This document shows, in pieces, positions 1-7,957 of a stretch of 56,942 nucleotides of DNA. The notes under the pieces are model-generated. The model searched no databases. It was not told the DNA's origin and was given only the letters and a program-made list of their open reading frames with translations. The stretch is from assembly GCA_934454035.1 (NCBI GenBank), contig CAKSFY010000003.1, forward strand, positions 1 to 56,942, in the 5' to 3' direction. The position numbers and the translations under genes are program-made. Position 1 is the first letter of the stretch, and every line of letters starts with the position of its first letter. The DNA comes from an uncultured Clostridia bacterium. GTDB taxonomy: Bacteria; Bacillota; Clostridia; UBA1381.

Positions 1-341
1 GTGCAGGATGCAACATGGCAGGTGCGGACAATAGCTTTGACACTCAGATTCCGATGAACTCAATCGGCTTTTTCGGCTATCATATGATGTCGGCAGGGAG
101 CTATGACGGAGAACTTTACGAGGAAAAAGACGGCGATAATATCAAGAAACTTTTTATAAAAGACAACCGCCTGATTGGCTTTATTCTGCTGGGTAATGTT
201 GACAAAGCAGGTATTCTTACGGCTTTGATACGCAACAAGACACAGATTGATACAATAGATTTCGGCTTAATGAAAAAAAATTTGTCACTTTTGCCATTTT
301 CGCAAGAATATCGTAGAAAAAATCTGGGAGGTGTGGTATAA
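1..341 (+). CDS. NAD(P)/FAD-dependent oxidoreductase, C-terminal part (5' end outside window)
   Basis: This is the last ~112 residues of a flavoprotein whose start lies left of the window; the frame is open from base 3 and an internal ATG at 15 is not a believable start. It reads AGCNMAG, the end of an FAD-binding domain, then a C-terminal region with FPMNSIGFFG-type wording (here IPMNSIGFFGYHMMSAGSY) typical of the NADH-rubredoxin/nitrite-reductase-like oxidoreductases found in clostridial glutamate-synthase clusters. The next gene begins within its stop codon, so the two are translationally coupled. The likely role is electron supply to the split glutamate-synthase module; that part is inferred from context. 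Confidence 0.75.
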   Translation, partial: AGCNMAGADNSFDTQIPMNSIGFFGYHMMSAGSYDGELYEEKDGDNIKKLFIKDNRLIGFILLGNVDKAGILTALIRNKTQIDTIDFGLMKKNLSLLPFSQEYRRKNLGGVV

Positions 342-1060
342 TGAAAATAAATGCAACCAATCTCGAGTTCAAAGAGCTTAACGAAAGGATACGCTCTTCG
401 GAGGAGGACATTGAAATAACAGGCTGTATGGGTCAGAGGTTTATTGCCGCCGGTCTTTCGGAACGGAAAATCAAAATAACCGGCGTGCCGGGTAATGCAC
501 TCGGTGCATATTTAAACGGTGCTAAAATTTTGGTTGAAGGCAATGCTCAGGACGCAGTCGGCGATACTATGAATGACGGAGATATATTTGTAAATGGAAG
601 TATCGGCGATGCGGCAGGCTATGCAATGAGAGGCGGCAGGATTTTTGTCAAAGGCAATTCCGGCTACCGCGCAGGTATTCACATGAAAGCGTATAAAGAA
701 AAGCATCCGACGCTTATAATCGGCGGCAGAGCAGGCAGCTTTCTGGGCGAATATCAGGCAGGCGGTACGATTATAGTGCTGGGCCTGGGAGAGCCCGAAA
801 GGAAAATTGTCGGAAACTTCCCATGCACGGGTATGCACGGCGGAAAAATGTTTTTAAGAGGCAAATGCGAAGATATTGAGTTTCCGAAACAGGTCACAAC
901 GCATATTGCGGACGCTGAGGAAAAAGAAGAAATTGCCCCGTTGATAAAAAAATTCTGCGATATGTTCAGCTTTGACTATGACAAAATAATAATGTCTGAT
1001 TTTACAGTTGTTACTCCGGACACCAATAATCCTTTCAAGCAAATGTATGTTGCAAATTAA
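341..1060 (+). CDS. GXGXG-motif protein (glutamate synthase alpha-subunit C-terminal domain)
   Basis: The 239-residue protein is a free-standing version of the C-terminal beta-helix domain of glutamate synthase. Repeated G-x-x-G-x-x-x-G turns are visible (NALGAYLNGAKILVEGNAQD, GDAAGYAMRGGRIFVKG, GRAGSFLGEYQAGGTIIVLG). In full-length GltB this domain is structural and helps tunnel ammonia between active sites. Start ATG 341 overlaps the preceding stop by one base and has GGGAGGTG upstream. With the upstream flavoprotein and downstream glutamine synthetase it forms the split-GOGAT arrangement common in Clostridia. The residue pattern is clear; the exact complex partners are inferred. Confidence 0.85.
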   Translation: MKINATNLEFKELNERIRSSEEDIEITGCMGQRFIAAGLSERKIKITGVPGNALGAYLNGAKILVEGNAQDAVGDTMNDGDIFVNGSIGDAAGYAMRGGRIFVKGNSGYRAGIHMKAYKEKHPTLIIGGRAGSFLGEYQAGGTIIVLGLGEPERKIVGNFPCTGMHGGKMFLRGKCEDIEFPKQVTTHIADAEEKEEIAPLIKKFCDMFSFDYDKIIMSDFTVVTPDTNNPFKQMYVAN

Positions 1061-1081
1061 ATGAAAGAGCAGGTGGGAACT

Positions 1082-2284
1082 GTGACTTATTCAAAAAAAG
1101 AAGTTTTGCAGTATGTAAAAGAAGAGGATGTTAAATTTATTCGTCTTGCTTTTTGCGATGTGTACGGAAATCAAAAAAATATTTCCATAATGCCGGACGA
1201 GCTGTTAAGAGCTTTTGACAATGGCATAGGAATTGACGCATCCGCAATAAAAGGCTTTGGCGGAGAAACAAAATCCGATTTGCTGCTGTTTCCCGATCCT
1301 GCTACATTATCTGTCCTTCCGTGGCGTCCTGCTCACGGCAAGGTCGTAAGAATGTTTTGCTCGGTTACCTACCCCGACGGTAAGCTGTTTGAACTTGATT
1401 CAAGAAGAATATTAAAAAATGCAGTTAAAGAAGCATTGAATGAGGGATATACATTTTCATTCGGTTCGGAGCTGGAATTTTATCTGTTTAAAACGGATGA
1501 AAACGGCAGCCCGACCGATATCCCCTATGATAATGCACACTATATGGATATTGCGCCTATGGATAAGGGAGAAAATATAAGACGTGAAATATGCCTTACC
1601 CTGGAGCAAATGGGAATCAAGCCGGAAAGCTCTCACCATGAGGAGGGACCGGGGCAGAACGAAATTGATTTCAAATTTTCGGATCCGCTCACTGCGGCAG
1701 ACAATGCCGTAACATTTTTGTCAGTGGTTAAAACCATTGCCGAAAGGAACGGACTTTTTGCCGATTTTTCACCGAAACCGATTTCCGGAGAACCCGGAAA
1801 CAGTTTTCATATTAATTTATCAGTTCAATCCACAAAAAACGAAGAAGATTTATTCGGGTATGTTATTGCCGGAATTTCAAAAAGAATATCGGATATGACG
1901 GTTTTTCTTAACCCGACGGAAGAATCATACAAAAGACTCGGCAGCCATAAGGCACCGAAATATATAACATGGTCGCCGGAAAACCGTTCGCAGCTTATAA
2001 GAATACCTGCGGCAGCCGGTATATATAAACGTTTGGAGCTTCGTTCCCCCGATCCGGGCGCAAATCCGTATCTTGCTTTTGCGCTTATTATTTATTCGGC
2101 ACTTGAGGGCATTAAAAATAAAGAAATACCTGATGAACCTGCAAATGAAAATCTTTATGCGGCAGATGAGAAAAAATATAAAAAACTGCCCGAAAAGCTT
2201 TCCTCAGCAAAGCAATATGCCGAAAACAGTCAATTTATAAATAAAATATTACCCCACGATATGATACAGAACTATTGTATATAA
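1082..2284 (+). CDS. glnA: Glutamine synthetase, type I
   Basis: It makes glutamine from glutamate, ammonia and ATP in the cytoplasm. Visible family motifs include the metal-binding GSELEFYLF, EEGPGQNEIDF, GEPGNSFHINLS, NRSQLIRIPA and the RLELRSPDPGANPYLAFA block. I place the start at GTG 1082, which has AGGTGG five bases upstream and gives the usual MTYSKKEVL opening. An in-frame ATG at 1061 abuts the previous stop but has no ribosome binding site. The 400-residue product is about 40 residues shorter than typical type I enzymes, mainly at the C-terminus. No GlnR-type operator is visible because the gene lies inside the operon. Confidence 0.9.
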   Translation: MTYSKKEVLQYVKEEDVKFIRLAFCDVYGNQKNISIMPDELLRAFDNGIGIDASAIKGFGGETKSDLLLFPDPATLSVLPWRPAHGKVVRMFCSVTYPDGKLFELDSRRILKNAVKEALNEGYTFSFGSELEFYLFKTDENGSPTDIPYDNAHYMDIAPMDKGENIRREICLTLEQMGIKPESSHHEEGPGQNEIDFKFSDPLTAADNAVTFLSVVKTIAERNGLFADFSPKPISGEPGNSFHINLSVQSTKNEEDLFGYVIAGISKRISDMTVFLNPTEESYKRLGSHKAPKYITWSPENRSQLIRIPAAAGIYKRLELRSPDPGANPYLAFALIIYSALEGIKNKEIPDEPANENLYAADEKKYKKLPEKLSSAKQYAENSQFINKILPHDMIQNYCI

Positions 2285-2299
2285 CGGGAGGACGAATGT

Positions 2300-2884
2300 A
2301 TGCTTTTTAAGGAATACACTTACAGCGTTTTGATTGTGTCGTCCTCGGAAAAATTTACTTCGACCATATTGCCGCTTTTGCCGGAAAATGAGTTCGGTCC
2401 TGTTGAAACTGTTAAAAATGCCGGAGAGGCAAGGCGCAGACTTGCTCAGCGCAGTATTGATATTCTGCTTATCAATGCACCGCTGACCGACGATTTTGGG
2501 ACTGCGCTCGCACTTGATGTCATAACCGATTCGCAGAGCGGAGTGCTGATGTTTATAAAAAGCGATATATATGACGAAGTGACAGACAAAGTTATAGATT
2601 ACGGAGTTTTCACACTTTCAAAACCAACCTCCGCACCGGTGGTACATCAGATACTTAAAAACATGTATGCCATGCAGGAGCGTTTCAGACTTATGAAAAG
2701 AAAAACCGCTTCTCTTGAAGAAAAAATGGAGGAAATCAGAATCGTTAATCACGCTAAATGGATTCTTATTCAAAACATGAAGATGACCGAGGAGGAAGCA
2801 CATAAGCTTATTGAAAAACAAGCCATGGATACACGCCAATCAAAAAAAGAAGTTGCCGAAGGCTTCATAAAAACGTACAGTTGA
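2300..2884 (+). CDS. ANTAR-domain response regulator (RNA-binding antiterminator)
   Basis: The 194-residue protein has an N-terminal receiver-like domain (IDILLINAPLTDDF around residues 52-65, where the phospho-acceptor Asp would be expected), a coiled-coil linker (residues ~130-150) and a C-terminal ANTAR three-helix domain (AKWILIQNMKMTEEEAHKLI). ANTAR proteins bind paired hexaloop hairpins in nascent RNA and prevent terminator formation. Its position directly after glutamine synthetase matches clostridial nitrogen-control clusters. The receiver lacks the clean acidic pocket of a classical two-component regulator, so it may be controlled by protein binding. Target hairpins were not found in this window. 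Confidence 0.85.
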   Translation: MLFKEYTYSVLIVSSSEKFTSTILPLLPENEFGPVETVKNAGEARRRLAQRSIDILLINAPLTDDFGTALALDVITDSQSGVLMFIKSDIYDEVTDKVIDYGVFTLSKPTSAPVVHQILKNMYAMQERFRLMKRKTASLEEKMEEIRIVNHAKWILIQNMKMTEEEAHKLIEKQAMDTRQSKKEVAEGFIKTYS

Positions 2885-2934
2885 TTGCTTTTATGCAATT
2901 TTCTGATATACATAATACGAAAGGGAGAATCATC

Positions 2935-3450
2935 ATGAACAAAACAAAAACATTAACCGTATCCGCAATGCTTGCAGCACTTGCCTGCGTTGCAACCCTG
3001 ATTAATGTCCCATCGGTTGACGGCTACAAAAATCTCGGAGACTGCATAGTTCTTTTAAGCGGCTGTCTTTTGGGACCGTTGTACGGCGCTTTGGCTGCAG
3101 GTATAGGCTCGGCACTTTCGGATATTATTCTTGGATATGCATACTATGCGCCCGCAACACTTGTTATAAAAGGTGTTATGGCGCTTATGTGCGGATATGC
3201 TTTCAAGAAAACAGATGTGAAGATTAAACCTGTACATATATTGGTAATGCTGATAGCGGAGGCTGTCATGGTAGGAGGATATTTTGCATACAGTCTGCTG
3301 ATTGTCGGCAGCGAAGCCGCAGCGGCAATAGAAAGTATACCGGGAAATGTCCTGCAGGGAGTTGTCGGAATTGTCGGAGCGGTGCTGCTTTTGCAGGTTT
3401 TCTGCAAAAATAAGGCGCTTCAAAAGCTTTTGGACGGGTGCAGAAAATAA
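2935..3450 (+). CDS. ECF transporter S component (substrate-binding membrane subunit)
   Basis: The 171-residue protein has five to six hydrophobic segments and the S-component layout: an N-terminal AxxxA-type helix (LTVSAMLAALACVATLI), a short loop, a small-residue-rich helix (GPLYGALAAGIGSALSDIIL) and further helices. S components bind a vitamin or cofactor precursor and dock on a shared energising module (EcfT plus two ATPases), which is not encoded here. ATG 2935 has AAAGGGAGA upstream and is preferred over the in-frame TTG at 2881. The substrate cannot be read from the sequence. It lies between the nitrogen cluster and carAB, but that does not point to a substrate. Confidence 0.75.
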   Translation: MNKTKTLTVSAMLAALACVATLINVPSVDGYKNLGDCIVLLSGCLLGPLYGALAAGIGSALSDIILGYAYYAPATLVIKGVMALMCGYAFKKTDVKIKPVHILVMLIAEAVMVGGYFAYSLLIVGSEAAAAIESIPGNVLQGVVGIVGAVLLLQVFCKNKALQKLLDGCRK

Positions 3451-3480
3451 AAAACTTTTTGAAAGGTGAATTAAAACAGA

Positions 3481-4575
3481 ATGAAAAAATTTGACCGAAA
3501 AATCATTTTTGAGGACGGAAGCGAATATTGCGGCTACGGATTCGGCGGCAGTGAGGACAAGGTCTGCGAAATAGTATTCAATACGTCTATGGTGGGATAT
3601 CAGGAAATTATTTCCGATCCGTCATACACAAATCAAGCAGTTGTTATGACTTATCCGCTTATAGGAAACTACGGAATTACGGATGATGATTACGAAAGCA
3701 AGATAATCAGTATCAGCGGCTTGATTGTAAGAGATTACAATGACATGCCGTCAAATTTCAGATATACAAAAACTTTGTCGGAGGTCCTTTCGGAAAATAA
3801 TATTCCGGGCATTTCCGGCATAGATACAAGAAAATTAACACGCAGCATTCGTGATAAGGGATCGCGCCGGGTGCTTATTACCGGAATGGAAACAAAACCG
3901 GAGGACGGAGTAGAAATTATTAAAAATACTCCCGTTCCGCATGACGCTGTAGCGCAAGTAAGCTGCAAAAAACGCTGGTATTCCAGAACATCAAATCCGA
4001 AATTTAATGTTGTTGCGATTGACTGCGGCATAAAGCTGAATATAATAAGGAGTCTTAACAAATTCGGCTGCAATGTGACGGTTGTGCCTTATAACACATC
4101 TGCCGAGGATATTGAGTTTATGAAGCCGAACGGAATCTTCCTTTCAAACGGTCCCGGAGACCCGGAGGATGCAACCGAAGCAATTGAAGCCGTGAAAAAG
4201 CTCAGGGGAAAATATCCGATTTTCGGAATATGTCTCGGTCATCAGATTATTTCTCTTGCATACGGGGCGAAAACATTTAAGCTGAAATTCGGTCACAGAG
4301 GCGGAAACCACCCGGTAAAAAATCTTGAAAACGGGAAAATTGAAATAACCTCGCAAAACCATAGTTATGCAGTTGATGAAACCACAATTGAGGCAACTCC
4401 TCTTTCGGTAACGCATATCAATCTTTTGGATAAGACTGTCGAGGGCGTGGAATGTAAAGAGGATAAGGTGTTCAGTGTGCAATATCATCCCGAAAGCGCA
4501 CCGGGCCCGCAAGACAGCAGCTATTTATTTGAAAAATTTATCCGCATAATGAAGGAGGAGAACAAAGATGCCTAA
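3481..4575 (+). CDS. carA: Carbamoyl-phosphate synthase small (glutaminase) subunit
   Basis: CarA hydrolyses glutamine and passes ammonia to CarB for carbamoyl phosphate synthesis, feeding pyrimidines and arginine. The 364-residue protein has the N-terminal CarA domain followed by a class I amidotransferase domain. The nucleophile Cys is residue ~251 in GICLGHQ and the His/Glu pair is residues ~336/338 in QYHPES. The stop overlaps the start of carB by 8 bases, so translation is coupled. AAAGGTG precedes the ATG. Only 30 bases separate it from the ECF gene, so readthrough from upstream is possible. Confidence 0.96.
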   Translation: MKKFDRKIIFEDGSEYCGYGFGGSEDKVCEIVFNTSMVGYQEIISDPSYTNQAVVMTYPLIGNYGITDDDYESKIISISGLIVRDYNDMPSNFRYTKTLSEVLSENNIPGISGIDTRKLTRSIRDKGSRRVLITGMETKPEDGVEIIKNTPVPHDAVAQVSCKKRWYSRTSNPKFNVVAIDCGIKLNIIRSLNKFGCNVTVVPYNTSAEDIEFMKPNGIFLSNGPGDPEDATEAIEAVKKLRGKYPIFGICLGHQIISLAYGAKTFKLKFGHRGGNHPVKNLENGKIEITSQNHSYAVDETTIEATPLSVTHINLLDKTVEGVECKEDKVFSVQYHPESAPGPQDSSYLFEKFIRIMKEENKDA

Positions 4576-7500
4576 ACGAGTTGATTTAAAGAAAATTATG
4601 GTCATCGGTTCGGGACCCATTGTTATCGGACAGGCTGCCGAATTTGACTATGCAGGAACTCAGGCCTGCCTTGCACTTAAAGAGGAAGGTTATGAAGTAA
4701 TTCTTCTTAATTCCAATCCGGCAACAATAATGACTGATACCTCTATTGCGGATAAAGTATATATGGAGCCTTTGACTTTGGAATATGCTGCCCGTATCTG
4801 CCGATTTGAAAGACCTGACGCAATTGTTCCGGGAATCGGCGGACAGACAGGACTTAATATAGCAATGCAGCTTGCCAAAAAAGGCGTTTTGGATGAGTGT
4901 GAAATCGAGCTTCTGGGAACTGACGCAAAAAGTATTGAATGTGCCGAGGACAGAGAACTTTTCAAAGAGCTTTGCGAAAAAATCGGCGAGCCGGTTGTTC
5001 CTTCAAAGATAACATACTCCATAGAGGAAGGTCTTTCGGCAGCAGAAGAAATAGGCTACCCGGTAATTTTGCGGCCTGCATTCACGCTTGGCGGCACGGG
5101 AGGCGGCTTTGCTAATAACGCTTCCGAAATGAAATCTATGATGAAAAATGCCCTTGCCCTTTCGCCGGTGCATCAGGTGCTTGTGGAAAAAAGCATAAAG
5201 GGGTATAAGGAAATAGAATATGAAGTAATGCGCGATGCAAACGATACCGCAATTACGATATGTAATATGGAAAATCTTGACCCTGTCGGCATACATACCG
5301 GCGATTCCATAGTTGTTGCGCCGAGTCAGACGCTCACAAATAAGGAATATCATATGCTGCGTGACAGTGCACTGAAGATTATAAGAGCACTTGATGTAAA
5401 AGGCGGATGTAACGTTCAGTTTGCTTTAGATCCGCAGTCATTCTCGTACTATGTGATAGAAGTAAATCCGAGAGTTTCGCGCTCGTCCGCCCTGGCTTCA
5501 AAAGCAAGCGGATATCCGATTGCAAGGGTAAGCGCAAAGATTGCGGTCGGAATGCACTTGGACGAAATTCAGCTTGTCAATACGCCTGCGTGCTTTGAGC
5601 CGACATTGGACTATATCGTAACAAAAATGCCGAGATTCCCGTTTGATAAGTTTACTTCTGCATCTAATGTTCTTTCAACACAGATGAAAGCAACCGGAGA
5701 AGTAATGAGCGTCGGCAGAACCTTGGAGGAAAGCCTGCTCAAGGCTATCCGCTCGCTTGAAACAGGAAAAAATCATATTCATATGGATAAGTTTGACAGC
5801 GAGCATATGACTACCGAACAGCTTTTGGAATATATAAAAGAGGGAACTGATGACCGTCTTTATGCGATATCGCAGCTTATGTGGATGGGAGTTGACCATT
5901 CGAGAATATGCAATATAACGCAGATAGATATGTTTTTCCTGGATAAAATCAAGAAAATAGTTGATTTTGAAAAGGAAATGGAAAAACATCCGAATTCGGA
6001 CGATTTACTCTATGCGGCAAAGAAGATGGGATTTTCCGATTCGTATATTGCGGAGCTTTGGAAAACCTCGGAAGATGAAGTATATAATCGCAGGGTTCAA
6101 CTGGGAATATTCCCGACATATAAAATGATTGACACCTGTGCAAGTGAGTTTGAAAGCTATGTGCCTTACTTCTACTCGACATATGAGGATGAAAACGAAT
6201 CGATTGTGTCGGATAAAAAGAAAATAATTGTTTTGGGTTCCGGTCCGATAAGAATAGGTCAGGGTGTGGAATTTGACTATTCGACGGTTCATGCAATCAG
6301 AACAATTCATGCGGCAGGCTATGAAGCGATAGTAATTAACAATAACCCGGAAACGGTTTCGACCGATTATACAACTGCCGATAAGCTCTATTTTGAACCT
6401 CTTACGGTTGAAGATGTAATGAATATAGTTATGCTCGAAAAGCCGGAGGGTGTTATTGCAACGCTCGGAGGTCAAACGGCTGTAAATCTTGCCGAACCGC
6501 TTGCAAGACGCGGAGTAAAAATAATCGGCACGGATTGCGATGCAATTGAAAGAGCCGAGAACAGAGACGCGTTTGATGAGGTGATAAAATCTCTCGGGAT
6601 ACCGAATCCTAAGGGCGAAGCGGTTACAAACATTGACGAGGGTATTGCTGCTGCGGAAAAAATCGGCTACCCTGTGCTTGTTCGCCCCAGTTTTGTACTG
6701 GGCGGCAGAGCTATGGAGATTGTGTCGAATGAAAAATCGCTGCGTCATTATCTCAAAAATGCGGTTGAAATCGACGCCGATAAACCGGTGCTTGTTGATA
6801 AGTATATTGTCGGCAAAGAGGTTGAAATCGATGCAATATGCGACGGCAAAAAGGTATTTATTCCGGGAATCATGGAGCTTGTCGAAAGAACCGGAGTACA
6901 TTCGGGAGATTCTATAAGCGTATATCCGCCGTTCAGTATATCACAGGGAGTAAAGGACACAATTGTGGATTATACCACCCGCCTGGGACTGGGAATAGGA
7001 ATTGTGGGACTTTTCAATATTCAGTTTATTGTGGATAAAGACGATAATGTATATGTTATCGAAGTTAATCCGAGAGCTTCGAGAAGTGTTCCGTTCCTTT
7101 CAAAGTCTACGGGACTGAATCTTGTCAGCATTGCAACAAATGCAATGCTCGGAATTACTTTGGAAAAGCAGGGCATATCAGAAATGTGCGTACCCGAAAA
7201 AACAGGACATTATGTAAAAGCACCGGCATTTTCGTTTGAAAAACTGTCGGGAATTGATGCATATTTGTCACCTGAGATGAAATCAACCGGAGAAGCAATA
7301 GGCTATGACCACAGACTTAACAGAGCGCTCTATAAGGCGCTGCAGGCGTCGGGAGTCAGAATGAAGGATTACGGAACCGTAATCGTTACGCTTGCGGATG
7401 AGGATAAGGAGGAAGCTTTGCCGCTTGTTAAAAGGTTCTACAGACTCGGATTCAATATCGAAGCAACAATCGGTACTGCTAATTTCTTAAAAGAGCATGG

Positions 7501-7756
7501 CATAAGAACAAGAGTCAGAGGAAAGCTCAGTGAAGGCAGCGATGAGATATTAAATTCGATAAGGGCAGGCTATGTAAGCTATATCATAAATACAAGAGCA
7601 ATCCTGTCGGGTGTACATTATGAGGACGGTGTTGCCATAAGAGAATGCGCGGTACAAAACGGAGTTACTATGTTTACCTCACTTGACACCGCTAAAATCG
7701 TTCTTGATGTTCTGGAAGAAAGTATTCCCGAAATATCTACTATAGACACGCTTTAA
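4568..7756 (+). CDS. carB: Carbamoyl-phosphate synthase large subunit
   Basis: The 1062-residue enzyme carries two homologous ATP-grasp halves (starting near residues 1 and 550; compare VIGSGPIVIGQAAEFDYAG with VLGSGPIRIGQGVEFDYS) and a C-terminal MGS-like allosteric domain. It makes carbamoyl phosphate from bicarbonate, two ATP and ammonia channelled from CarA. Length and domain order are standard. A U-tailed hairpin follows 37 bases downstream, ending the transcript. No pyr attenuator is seen before carA, so regulation is not evident here. Confidence 0.97.
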   Translation: MPKRVDLKKIMVIGSGPIVIGQAAEFDYAGTQACLALKEEGYEVILLNSNPATIMTDTSIADKVYMEPLTLEYAARICRFERPDAIVPGIGGQTGLNIAMQLAKKGVLDECEIELLGTDAKSIECAEDRELFKELCEKIGEPVVPSKITYSIEEGLSAAEEIGYPVILRPAFTLGGTGGGFANNASEMKSMMKNALALSPVHQVLVEKSIKGYKEIEYEVMRDANDTAITICNMENLDPVGIHTGDSIVVAPSQTLTNKEYHMLRDSALKIIRALDVKGGCNVQFALDPQSFSYYVIEVNPRVSRSSALASKASGYPIARVSAKIAVGMHLDEIQLVNTPACFEPTLDYIVTKMPRFPFDKFTSASNVLSTQMKATGEVMSVGRTLEESLLKAIRSLETGKNHIHMDKFDSEHMTTEQLLEYIKEGTDDRLYAISQLMWMGVDHSRICNITQIDMFFLDKIKKIVDFEKEMEKHPNSDDLLYAAKKMGFSDSYIAELWKTSEDEVYNRRVQLGIFPTYKMIDTCASEFESYVPYFYSTYEDENESIVSDKKKIIVLGSGPIRIGQGVEFDYSTVHAIRTIHAAGYEAIVINNNPETVSTDYTTADKLYFEPLTVEDVMNIVMLEKPEGVIATLGGQTAVNLAEPLARRGVKIIGTDCDAIERAENRDAFDEVIKSLGIPNPKGEAVTNIDEGIAAAEKIGYPVLVRPSFVLGGRAMEIVSNEKSLRHYLKNAVEIDADKPVLVDKYIVGKEVEIDAICDGKKVFIPGIMELVERTGVHSGDSISVYPPFSISQGVKDTIVDYTTRLGLGIGIVGLFNIQFIVDKDDNVYVIEVNPRASRSVPFLSKSTGLNLVSIATNAMLGITLEKQGISEMCVPEKTGHYVKAPAFSFEKLSGIDAYLSPEMKSTGEAIGYDHRLNRALYKALQASGVRMKDYGTVIVTLADEDKEEALPLVKRFYRLGFNIEATIGTANFLKEHGIRTRVRGKLSEGSDEILNSIRAGYVSYIINTRAILSGVHYEDGVAIRECAVQNGVTMFTSLDTAKIVLDVLEESIPEISTIDTL

Positions 7757-7792
7757 TATCCGCATGGCGGTGTATGCAGTATAATTAATATA

Positions 7793-7843
7793 AGAAGGGC
7801 TGTTAAAAAAGTCAACCGACTTTGAACAGCCCCTTCTTTTTTT
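7793..7843 (+). terminator. Rho-independent terminator after carB
   Basis: Arms AGAAGGGCTGTT and AACAGCCCCTTCT (one bulged C) pair around an inner GTC/GAC stem and are followed by a run of seven T. The inner AAGTC...GACTT pairing makes this a long, composite hairpin. Confidence 0.85.
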
Positions 7844-7872
7844 AAATTTTTAAAAATTTTTTAAAAAAACTA

Positions 7873-7901
7873 TTGACTTTTTAGGGTAATGAACGTATAA
7901 T
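7873..7901 (+). promoter_or_regulatory. Sigma-A promoter of the zinc/cadmium ATPase gene
   Basis: TTGACT at 7873-7878 and a perfect TATAAT at 7896-7901 are separated by 17 bases. Transcription should begin near 7908, within the palindrome listed next. Confidence 0.85.
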
Positions 7902-7905
7902 ATAA

Positions 7906-7925
7906 ATATGAATGATTGTTCATAT
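7906..7925. promoter_or_regulatory. ArsR/SmtB/CzrA-like operator palindrome
   Basis: ATATGAA-TGATTG-TTCATAT is a perfect 7-base inverted repeat with a 6-base spacer. It matches the TGAA-N6-TTCA core bound by zinc-sensing ArsR-family repressors such as CzrA and SmtB. It sits on the predicted transcription start, where a repressor would block initiation. Outer half-sites TGAAC (7889) and GTTCA (7926) extend the symmetry. No ArsR gene is in the window, so the regulator would act in trans. Confidence 0.65.
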
Positions 7926-7957
7926 GTTCAATTTTAAAAATGAAGGGATTTGATATT

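Noticed and set aside
6005..6901. A 298-codon open frame on the strand opposite carB
   Set aside because: It lies wholly inside carB, has no ribosome binding site or recognisable motif, and arises from carB codon composition.
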